Positions 55,129-64,000 of a stretch of 64,000 nt of DNA are shown one piece after another; positions within the stretch are counted from its first letter, which is position 1; each line of letters begins with the position of its first letter. A program made the translations under genes and the position numbers. The stretch is from Adiantum capillus-veneris (lineage: Eukaryota > Streptophyta > Polypodiopsida > Polypodiales > Pteridaceae): contig CM043944.1 of assembly GCA_014529385.2 (NCBI GenBank), positions 167,533,740 through 167,597,739 of the forward strand. The letters are read 5' to 3'. The notes under the pieces are model-generated. The model was not told the origin of the DNA, made no database searches, and saw only the letters and a list, made by a program, of their open reading frames with translations.

Positions 55129-56998
55129 AAAGACTGGTGAAGCTCTAGATAGAGTACTTACCTTCGGATTGACTTGTTGTCAATTTCCACTTGACTTGAT
55201 TGTAACTTCTGTCGAATTGCCAATTCCTCGTCTGCAACTTGATTCCTATACAATTTTGATCAAGTTAGCTATTCTTTCACAAAGACTGTATAATTTTGGC
55301 CAACTATTGTGGTTGGTATGTGTGTATCACTTCAAATTGAGCTATGGGAGTCAGCAATCTGCAGCTTGAAAACTGAGTAAACAAGTACTAATTTGGATCC
55401 GATTGAACCCAAAATTGCCCGGTGGCTTTGTATTATGTTGGTCTAACACTGTACAAATTCAAAAGTCAAAACTGGTATCTCTTTGTAGCAGTAGTAAATA
55501 ATCGCGATTATTTACTTTTGTCAGCTTTTTGCAATTTTTGGCTTGGTTTGGCAAGTATACAACCTGTTAAAGTCCCTAGACAAGTTTGGACAAAATCTGT
55601 TCAAGTTTATCAACTCTTTCGTGTCCACAAACTCTGATTTCAAGAATCTGGCTTAAGTCTCACTTTTGTAATCCAAATTTCACCAAAATTGATTTGTGGG
55701 GTCTACTTGATATGCTTGACCTTGTGGTATACTCAAATTTGCTAAATTGTAAAGTTTAGAAGTAGATGTAAATAATCGCGATTATTTACTCTAGGTATAT
55801 TTTTGTAAATTTTTGTCCCAACTTTGACACAGATTTGTTTAGCACCTCAAGTTAAGGTCCCTAGCCATGTTTCAACAAGTTTGGACTAATTTTGGTCAAA
55901 TGGTCATTAAATTTCTGTCCGCAGACTAACTTTGCAAATTTAGTCACAATTTTCAATCCAATGATCCAAATCTTACCAAATTTGGTTTGTGGGCTTATTA
56001 CAACATGTAGAAACTAGTGGTATGCCAACTTGGTAAAAAAAGTTGAAAACTGGGGCAGATGTAAATAATTGCGATTATTTATAACTGGTAATTTTTTGCA
56101 TCTTTTTTATCAACTGAGCATATACGCATGTTTATCACATCAATATAAGCCTATGAATTAAATTTCATCAAGTTTGGGCAAATTTTCCCCCAATTTTACA
56201 CTCATGTTTCAAAAAGTTAGTACAAACTTTAGTTTTTACCCAGTTTTTTGCCAGTTTGGTGATCCAAATCTTTTGTGCCTTTACAAAAGTTGTTTGTACA
56301 CATGTAATGAGTCAATGGTATGAACCTTGGTCAAATCTGGGCTGAAAGTTAATAATCATGATTATTAACTTCAGACTTGAATTGAACCAATTTTTGTACT
56401 TTTTTCAAGGACAGTCCTTTTATGAGTTATTTTAAGCCTATAAATCAAGTCAAAACTTAATATGGCCAACTCTTGAAATTTTTACCTCAAAGTGTCCTTG
56501 AGCTTACCCACTGGTTCATACAACTTATAAGCATGCTCTCCAATCGGATTGAGTAGTTTGGAGTCTTTTTGTGCTATTTCTGGCAATAGACCTGAAATTC
56601 TGCAACTTCAAAGAAAACTTTATTCTTTCAGAGAGAGTAGTGTTCTGAAATCCACCTCGGATCCTACTTACCCTACTCCTAGATTCTCATGCAATGGGGT
56701 TGTGGAAAGTGTCCACAAACACTGGTTTTCTTGTTTTTTATTGTTTTCTGAGATTTGATCTTAAGACTTGTCTTGTCTATCAACCATTCTCAATATCCTA
56801 ATCTAATTCTACGATCCTACAATCCGAAAGGCACTCAACAAGTACGATTACCTCCAAACTACCTCTACACAGCAAAATACGACAATCTTAGGCTATGCTA
56901 GTTCTAAAAGAAGGTTTTGAACTCTAGGAGATGCTAGAGGAAGTTAAAAGATAACTTCACAAGACTCTCGTGTTTTTTCCTAGTTTTGGTCTCTTCGA
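55129..56998 (-). other. 5' leader of the giant gypsy element
   Basis: About 1.9 kb between primer site and gag with no conserved ORF. It contains four palindromes at about 285-bp spacing and is compositionally like the internal spacer at 24.7-25.4 kb (repeated phrases with TTTGG, CCAAATTTC, GGGCTT). Confidence 0.7.
55493..56370. repeat. Four palindromes at 274-293-bp spacing in the gypsy leader
   Basis: Palindromes occur at 55,493-55,516 (perfect, 24 bp, centre AATAATCGCGATTATT), 55,768-55,789 (perfect, 22 bp, same centre), 56,062-56,081 (centre AATAATTGCGATTATT, one mismatch pair) and 56,347-56,370 (perfect, 24 bp, centre AATAATCATGATTATT, with arms changed from GTAAAT to GTTAAT). Symmetry is kept although both arms differ between copies. 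Confidence 0.92.
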
Positions 56999-57016
56999 TC
57001 CCCGACAACGGTACCA
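56999..57016 (-). promoter_or_regulatory. Primer-binding site of the giant gypsy element
   Basis: Minus strand reads TGGTACCGTTGTCGGGGA, two bases inside the 5' LTR. It differs from the element C site at a few positions but is the same tRNA-Asp-like type. Confidence 0.8.
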
Positions 57017-57018
57017 AA

Positions 57019-57940
57019 TGTGGGACACGTGTCTAACCTCACTATCCTATCTTATTGCAGTATTAGCAAGAACCACAATTAAATTGTCAATCCATGGGAT
57101 GAAGCTGACTCGACTAGTGCATATAGGCTACAAGAGAGTGTCAATCTCTTAGAAAACAACTAACAACTCGCATCTAACTCAAGCTACACTCAAGGGACTG
57201 AAATCACCAAAAGCCAATCGCTCATCGGCAAACAAATCACATTCATTACAGCATCAAATGACATCCAAACATTACGAAACTTCTAAGACAAGTTTATAAG
57301 ACCCAAGCACACATGCTTATGGTTTCAAACCCCACTTTAGCTCAAGTGCCAAAATCGCAATTATTAACAACAGTGGATTTTTTACCTAGTTGTTTTTGAC
57401 TCAGAATGCATCTAAATGCTTAGCAATGATGCCCCAATACCCCGCCTATACTTAGTTTTTGATTTTGAAGTGTAAATTCCTAGTTATGATGAAATCAAGC
57501 TGCAGGTGGGCGATGCCAAAAGGTACAAAATATTGTGATGTGTTTACGTCAATGCGTAGAGCTCTTACCTGCGGTTGCAATGCAACAAACGCGACTGTAA
57601 TGTGACAACCGGGGAGGGAGTAGGAAGCATGAGAAGGAGAGAAGTGAGCACCGTCAGCTCACGCTGTGTTTCTATTATTCAAAAACTTCATAATAACTTA
57701 CAAAAATTGGCTTTTATACCTTAGCCAAGGTTTTTGGTGGTCAAAACTAATAATCTGGGAGTTCTACCAAAGATGGGTAATGACAGGTTGATACAATCTG
57801 GAAGCTTGTAGCCCCGGATCATCAATTACAAGGTTTATCCAAAAAATAAGAGTTACAATATTCTCGATTTATCAAAATAATAAGTGTTTTTATAAATGAG
57901 AACTCCGAAAAACGGTATCCAGGTTAGCCTGCTACTAACA
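57019..57940 (-). repeat. 5' LTR of the giant gypsy element
   Basis: Partner of 8,123-9,033. In element orientation it begins TGTTAGTAGCAGG at 57,940 and ends GTGTCCCACA at 57,019, giving intact TG...CA ends. Followed outside by AGCAC. Confidence 0.9.
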
Positions 57941-57945
57941 AGCAC
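57941..57945. repeat. Target-site duplication AGCAC, right copy
   Basis: Exact partner of 8,118-8,122. Confidence 0.85.
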
Positions 57946-58000
57946 ATGACGAGAGAGAAAGCGAGAAAGAAGGATGTGTGTGTACAGCGTGCAAGGTAGG

Positions 58001-58436
<436 letters not shown>

Positions 58437-58519
58437 AAAAGGTGGTGGTTCCCATGGGTGACCAAATAGAGAGGGAGTGAGTGTGGAGATGAGAGAGAAA
58501 AAAGACAGAGCATCTAATG

Positions 58520-59640
58520 GTCAGTGAGTAGTGGCTCAAGAGTCTTGAAACTCGAGAACATGCCCATGCTAACCAATGGGACGCCAATTAAAGATGAGGT
58601 ATGCAACGAGGAGATTAATAGGAGGAAGAGTAGGCTAGATTAGGGGTTTCTACCTAATGGCTTAGTGGCAAAAATGATTAGACCAAGGGGGAATTGTTGG
58701 GATTTAGGGGGAATTGGAAAGAAAACAATTCATGGTGCTAAAGTAATAATGACGATGCTTAATTACACAAGAGAAGTTAATCAAGTGTAGACATCAAAAG
58801 TGGGTAATCACATCATATATATATGCTTCTCATATTTATCATACATAATTGTGAAATGTGTACAAGAGGACTCTTTATATAGAGCTTATTATAGGTAGCT
58901 TTTTTGCTTCATTCCACACCACACATATTTATTTAGAATTAAAATAAGCTACTTAAGTCTTTCATACAGTAATACAAGTCCATAAGGAGCTCCGCTTCTT
59001 GTGCTTGAGGAAACATTTAGGATTAAGATGCCTTCATACTATTTGACCTTGGCTCTACCCATAAATCAAGTTGGGCATCCAATCTTCAAGTCTAAGCAGC
59101 TCACCGTGACAGACATTTGTAGCATAAATATATGGCACTAACATCATATATCAATACTCAGGGAAGTGACTCGGATGGGGTACGGAGACTCTTTGAAGTT
59201 GTCTATCCTCAAGAAGTGAACCTAGCAAGTTAACCTATCGACTCAACAAGTAAACCACCAAGTCTCTTTGATTTGAAAATTTACCCATGTCCTATCTCAC
59301 CACTCTAGGGCATCACTCCATTTTGTCGAGTAAACATATTTGGATTGTCACAAAAATTTAAGGGAAGCTATATTAGGTCTAAGGGCACACGCCTACAAAT
59401 TTTGGGGGTCATCCAACAAGGTACCAAAATCCCAATCCGTTAGGTCTAGGTCAAAAAAATTACAACAGAATAGTCCAGATAGATCACCCTAAGGTCTGAT
59501 AACACTCTTCTATGGTCAAAATGTCAAAAAATAGTGATTAAAGCACTCAAATTTGCAAATAAGACTCATAGACGCATAGTTGTGAACCACATCAAAACTT
59601 TAAATGCTTACACATAATTGAAATAGCAAGAGACAAAGAA
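58520..59640. other. No gene recognised; possible copia-type 3' end near 58.68 kb
   Basis: CCAAGGGGGAATTGTTGGGA at 58,675-58,700 resembles a copia polypurine tract followed by an LTR start (TGTTGGGA). A TATA-like CTCTTTATATAGAG lies at about 58,870, where an LTR promoter might be. No matching second LTR was found. The rest is featureless to me. Confidence 0.35.
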
Positions 59641-59649
59641 CACAATCAC

Positions 59650-61500
59650 TTATCGAAATCAAATTGATATAGGCATTGATGGTCGTTTATGCTGATGAAA
59701 AAATTTGTTTGACTTAAAGTGACCATCATCCCTTGGTTTGCAGCTTTGAGCTCTATTTGAGTGGTCGTTAATGGTGCATCTGACATCTTCATGTATGTGG
59801 AGTATTTCATTGCACTGGCTCGATCTCCAATGTCTACAAGTTCTCACTTTGTCGATCCATCTGTAAGCTGTATATAGATGCATACATCCATGCCTCCAAG
59901 ACAATTTTGTTCTGATTGGATTTCTTCAATGAGAGGAGGTGTTGTTGCATGTTGTTGAAATTATACATTGTCTTGTTGTTCCTTGCGCTTTAAAATCCGC
60001 AACCTTGCTTCCTTTTGAGCTTGTACTTAATTAGCCTAGGATTTTTTCCTCCATTGTGCTGTGTTGTGAATATTCTCTAGCATTTTTGTGGTTAGTGGTA
60101 GATGATATTTCTTCAACTTGCATCCACTAATCCAGTTGGGCTCTCTTCTTCCTCTAGTTTTGGTAGTTTTATGGCTCCACTTGATGATATATCATGAAGA
60201 ACCACAAATGGACTTTTCCTCACTTTTTCATTTTTTTGGAGTGTTGTTTTAAGGTATAGACTAATACATAGTCACCCTTTTTAAAGTCCTTTTTTATTAC
60301 ATGTTGATCATGGAAATCCTTCATGCGTTGTTTTTGTGCATAGATGCCCATGCTAGCTCATAAGCATACCTCGTCAAGCTTCTCAAGTTTATCTATACTT
60401 TTTGATAGCTCATGGCCTATCCACTCTAAGTTCTTGGCTACTTAGAGTGTAGGAATCAAGAATTCCATGGGCAATATGGCATTAGGTCCAAACACCATAT
60501 TAAAAGTTGTCGTATCAATCGATATGCCCAAAGAGCTGAATGTATCTTTTGGTCCTACTCTGCTCTTGAGTCACTCACTATCTTTGTGAGCATCCTGCAT
60601 AAGGTTTTTCTCATACTCTCTGCTTGTCCGTTAGCTTCAGGGTGATATTGTGATGATTTTTTATGAATCACCATGAAATTGTCCAACAAAAATTCAATCA
60701 CTTCATTTAGGAAGTGAGTCCCTCTATCACTCACTATTTTGATTGGTAGCCCATATCTTGTAAATTATTCTCATACAAGAATTATACTATCATTTTTGCA
60801 TCATTTTACTGTGTGTCTTAAAGGGATTCAACCCATTGGGTTAGATAGTCTGAGGCTACTATGATATATTGAGCATGCATATGATATGTGGAAGCCGTTG
60901 CCCCATCATTGGTCTTAACGGTATTTTTTCTCTCCGCATAGGTACTTTCATTTGTTGACATTTGTCACATGTCTTCACATATGCTTCAACATCCATGAAC
61001 AAGATCGGCCACCAAATTCCTACAACAAGAATTGATTTTGTAGTTTTGTTAGCAGAAAAATGTCTGCATGCCTGTCCAGCATGAGCTTGCTCAAGAATTG
61101 GTATGTATTTATCTTCTGTGGTGCACATATGCAATTGATTTTTCTTTCCTCTCTTTTAGAGGTGATCCTCAATCAACATGTAAATGGATTTATTTTCGAT
61201 CTACTCAACCACTTTGGTAAGGTTCTTTTGGTGAGGTAATCCACAATGTACAAGCTCCCCATGAGATCCACTTAGGTGCAACAATTACTTTGAACAGTGT
61301 TGTATGTTCTTCATGTGTCTGAGTTGCACAAAATGTCATATGAACTAATGTAGTCATGAACACTTCTCGCATTCTAGGCTAGTATACACCTCTAAGTCTC
61401 ATCAATCTTTGAAATGTTTTCACTTTCCCATTGTGAATTCCCATGTTTTACACATAAGCTTGGCTCAAGTACACATTGTTACCATATACATGTGGTAGTG
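59650..61500 (-). pseudogene. Diverged gypsy integrase + post-integrase protease-like fragment
   Basis: Right to left: weak first zinc-module-like block (about 61,400-61,250); canonical HHCC module (61,134-60,859: LEQAHAGQACRHFSANKT, VGIWWPILF, KTCDKCQQMK); integrase core remnants with DRGTHFLNEVIEF and YHPEANGQAES (about 60,720-60,600); a C-terminal part with KKGDYVLVYTLKQHS (about 60,250); then at about 59,950-59,700 a protease-like stretch LGGMDVCIYIQLTDGST...ELVDIGDRAS, aligned with the second protease-like ORF of the giant element (DTG changed to DIG). Heavily broken. It shows that the integrase/second-protease order is a family trait. The copia element interrupts its right end. Confidence 0.7.
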
Positions 61501-61503
61501 ATG

Positions 61504-61703
61504 TGTGTGAGCACACTAGGACCGCCGGGGCATTTTTTCCCTCTTTAGGAAGTTTTTTCCCCCGTGCATTGTATATACGTCCATCACTCTAGGGCTATCC
61601 ATCTTTCCATTGCACACTAAGTAACACACTCTCTATTGTGTGACTTGAGCTTCCTTCGTCTTCTCCAAGCTGTGTGTGTTTCTCTGCAACCCTAATTCCA
61701 ACA
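61504..61703 (+). repeat. Probable 5' LTR of a Ty1/copia element (about 200 bp)
   Basis: Ends CCAACA immediately before a methionine-tRNA primer site. The start is proposed at TGTGTGAGCAC, near 61,504, where gypsy sequence stops. It contains CTCTAGGGCTATCC and a terminal CTGCAACCCTAATTCC typical of copia LTR ends. The second LTR lies outside the window, so the start is uncertain. Confidence 0.5.
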
Positions 61704-61705
61704 AT

Positions 61706-61717
61706 TGGTATCAGAGC
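61706..61717 (+). promoter_or_regulatory. Primer-binding site TGGTATCAGAGC (initiator tRNA-Met)
   Basis: Exact match to the standard primer site of plant Ty1/copia elements, two bases after the LTR end CA. Confidence 0.93.
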
Positions 61718-62065
61718 AGGTCACGTCCTCCCGGGCTTAGTCGCAAGCTGCTCCAGCACACGCCTGCTCACTTTCTCTGATTGCAGTGAGCTTTGGCGAG
61801 CGTTCACAGGTCGAAAAATATTTTGAGAATGCTCAAAGAGCTTGGTCTGCTCAGAATTTTGATTTGGGCTCATTTCGGCCTCCGTTTCCACTACAGGCAG
61901 TACTGCACAGGCTATTCCGTCATTTTGTGCAGAATTTCTGTCAGTGCCGTTTTCTGCATAACAGGTGCCTTATAGTATTCTACGGTTTGTGCTATATAGC
62001 ATAGGTTGTTCCCGCTCCGTTTCTCCTATTTTTGGGCAGTTTTCACATCAGGTGCAGCATTTACC

Positions 62066-64000
62066 ATGGCTGACAACAACAACACAGATGTGTTCAAGAT
62101 GTTTGCTGTTGAGGACAGGTTGGATGGGGACAACTACCCTATGTGGGATTATATGATGCAACATGTTCTTGTGTCAAAAGGTGTCTGGAACATTGTGCAC
62201 GGCATTGATGTACGTCCTGATTCTGACGATGTAGGCGATGTTGAGGATGTTGCAGGTCTTGCTGCAAGGATTGTAGTTGCTAGAGTTGTTTTGCCTACGG
62301 CAGAACAAGCTCGTTGGGATGTTAATGATGCACAGGCTCATGCATTGATTGCGTTGTCTGTGAAGCGCACCATTGTTCCTCACATCCGTTCAGCAAAATT
62401 AGCAAAACACGCTTGGGATATTTTAGCAGATCTTTATGCAAGCCGCAATGAGGCTAAAATTGCTTTGCTGCGTAAAGAGCTGGAGTCGAAGATTATGCAT
62501 GAGGAAGATGATATGGACACTTTCCTTGCTAGTGTCAAGGATATCAATGAGCAGATTATTTCTGCAGGTGAAGTCATTTTAGACAGTTCCCTTGTGCAGA
62601 CTATTCTTGATGCCTTACCAGATTCCTACCAGACTTTTGCTAGTACTTGGAGACTGATGACCCAAGGAAATCCTGAAGTTGTCGAGTTTGATGCATTATG
62701 CACATTGCTGTTGCAAGAGTCGTGGTAACAGTAATGCAGCCACTTCTTATGGTTCTGCTGCGAGTGGCAAAAATTCTGTTTCTAATGCTTCTGCTGGCAG
62801 TACTTCGTCTGGGAATTCTGGTGATAAGGGCAAAAAGAAGATGCATTGCCATTATTGTAAAGCCAATGATCACTTGATCAAGTCGTGTCTTAAGTTGAAG
62901 GCCAAAGAGGCTAAGAAGAAAGAGGGTGGTTCCACTGCAAATGCTGGTTCCACTACAAATGCAGCCATTATTGAGACTTCTGTTAAAGCAGACTGTGTTG
63001 CTGATGTTGATGCAGAATGGGCTTTTAGCGCAGAGTGCACTTACAATCCTGATGTCCATGATGCATGCTTGTCAGCTGCTGCACATTCACATGTGTGCTA
63101 TTTCGACAGTGGTGCTACAAAGCACATTACCTCACATCGTGAATTGTTTACCTCTCTCGAGTCTGTCCCTCATGGGAATTCAGCCACTTGTGCCAACAAC
63201 GCCTCTTATCTAGTTCAGGGAGTTGGAAAGATTGTGCTTACCGCTGCTAATGGAAGTTCTTTCACACTTGTTGATGCACTTTATGTACCTGGGATCAAGA
63301 AGAATCTCTTGTCTGTATCCGCACTTGCTAGACTTGGACTTGTAGTCAAATTTGTGGATGACAAATGTACAGTTCATGATCTCAGTTTTGGTGATGAAAT
63401 TGTTGCATCTAGGCTTTTGTGCCGTGGGCTGTATAAGCTCACTTTGTATGACAAGTGTGGACATAATTTTGCAAATGCTGTTGCAGATTCAAAGGCTATT
63501 TCAGATGCAAAACTTTGGCATGCACGTTTTGGTCATCTGAATTTTGCCAGTTTGCTGCGTTTGCAGAAATCTGATATGGTTGCTTCTTTTCCGCCTCTTG
63601 AAGCACCTGTCAAACATGTTTGTTAAGGCTGTATTTTGGGTAAGATGTAGCGTTCTAAATTTCCAAAGGATGGTTCAGTTCGGGCCACATGCAGGTTGCA
63701 GCTAGTGCATAGTGATGTTTGTGGGCCCATGCAAACTCCGTCCTTGGGCAATTACCTGTACTTCGTGACTTTCATTGATGATTACTCAAGGCATGCATGG
63801 GTATTTCCGCTTAAAGCGAAGTCCGAAGTTTTTATGTGCTTCAAACAATTTCTGGCTATGGCTGAAATGTCTCGAAATGTACTATGGGCACCCTCCGTTC
63901 CGATCGAGGGGGGGAATATATGTCTCATGAATTTAATGCATTTCTGGCTAGTCATGGGATAAAACACCAATGTACATTGCCTTATACACCTCAGCAAAAT
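62066..64000 (+). pseudogene. Ty1/copia gag-pol (gag, protease, partial integrase; runs off window)
   Basis: ATG 62,066 (MADNNNTDVFKMFAVE) is the first Met after the leader. Gag (UBN2-like: EDRLDGDNYPMWDYMM, LWxxLxxxY-type DILADLYASRNEAKIALL) runs to TAA 62,726. A frameshift near 62,700 leads to CHYCKANDHLIKSC (zinc knuckle), CYFDSGATKHIT (protease, D-S-G), ALYVPGIKKNLLSV, and LWHARFGHLNFASLLRL (pre-integrase). A TAA at 63,624 and a further frameshift near 63,870 break the integrase: HSDVCGPM (D), TFIDDYSRHAWVF (D), RSDRGGEYMSHEFNAF. The window ends at YTPQQN, before the catalytic Glu is confirmed and before reverse transcriptase. Protease-then-integrase order identifies copia. Confidence 0.88.

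Larger units (their letters stand above)
8123..57940 (-). mobile_element. Giant nested Ty3/gypsy retrotransposon (49.8 kb as found, about 18.7 kb without insertions)
   Basis: Direct LTRs of 911 and 922 bp, matching AGCAC target duplications, a tRNA-Asp-like primer site next to the right LTR and a purine tract next to the left LTR define one insertion transcribed right to left. Gene order is gag, protease, reverse transcriptase, RNase H, integrase, second protease-like ORF, spacer, coiled-coil ORF. Integrase after RNase H identifies Ty3/gypsy. The primer type and long internal region point to the Athila/Tat side of the family; this is inference from known lineages. Nested inside are a 12-kb DNA transposon, an 18.8-kb insertion that itself contains an 8.9-kb LTR element, and a 288-bp MITE. 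The two LTRs differ at many places, including an 11-bp or longer indel near 8,215, so the insertion is much older than the nested LTR element. The coding regions are decayed. Confidence 0.85.

Overview
This window looks like nuclear DNA of a land plant with a large, retrotransposon-filled genome. The evidence is plant-type Ty3/gypsy and Ty1/copia elements with tRNA primer sites, GT-AG introns, (GA)n/(CA)n microsatellites and no bacterial operon structure. A seedless plant such as a fern or lycophyte is my guess only. I see no ordinary single-copy host gene, rRNA, tRNA or CRISPR array. Almost everything is mobile DNA, nested at least three levels deep.

OUTER ELEMENT. A minus-strand Ty3/gypsy retrotransposon occupies 8,123-57,940. 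Its LTRs are at 57,019-57,940 (5') and 8,123-9,033 (3'), and the 5-bp target duplication AGCAC flanks both ends. Its genes run right to left: leader with palindromes (55.1-57.0 kb), gag (52.4-55.1), protease, reverse transcriptase, RNase H and integrase (47.0-52.4), a second protease-like ORF after integrase (47.0-46.75, continuing at 27.9-26.8), a second palindrome-bearing spacer (26.8-24.7), and a proline/coiled-coil accessory ORF (24.7-21.47, finishing at 9.51-9.07). Without nested DNA it would be about 18.7 kb. Diverged relatives lie at 1-5.7 kb (plus strand) and 59.65-61.5 kb (minus strand).

NESTED ELEMENTS. (1) A DNA transposon at 9,511-21,469 has GGGTGATAGCAT termini, a decayed DDE/D-type transposase on the minus strand, and a plus-strand multi-exon gene with a RING-like zinc finger and an FCP1/NLI-type phosphatase-like domain. 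Its introns and flanks are full of GGTACTTT/AAAGTACC motifs. (2) An 18.8-kb insertion at 27,917-46,733, flanked by a 14-bp direct repeat, carries a decayed transposase-like gene and a plus-strand gene for a ParB-like domain joined to an N4/N6-type DNA methyltransferase domain. Its introns and promoter region repeat the palindrome TTGTATTCTAGAATACAA. (3) Inside the last methyltransferase exon sits an 8.9-kb minus-strand LTR element (36,870-45,807, TSD AACTA) with gag and protease but no reverse transcriptase. (4) A 288-bp MITE (47,196-47,483) with termini resembling those of transposon 1 interrupts integrase.

EDGES. Positions 5.7-8.1 kb are T-rich and without a recognisable gene. Positions 57.95-58.5 kb hold long (GA)n tracts. 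A Ty1/copia element begins near 61.5 kb and runs off the window inside integrase.

Most coding sequences are broken. Many in-frame stops are of the kind produced by C-to-T change (CAA, CAG or CGA to stop), as expected for old, cytosine-methylated transposons. The most notable signal is that three unrelated element types each carry their own repeated palindromic motif in noncoding DNA, and one of them also carries a ParB-DNA methyltransferase gene.
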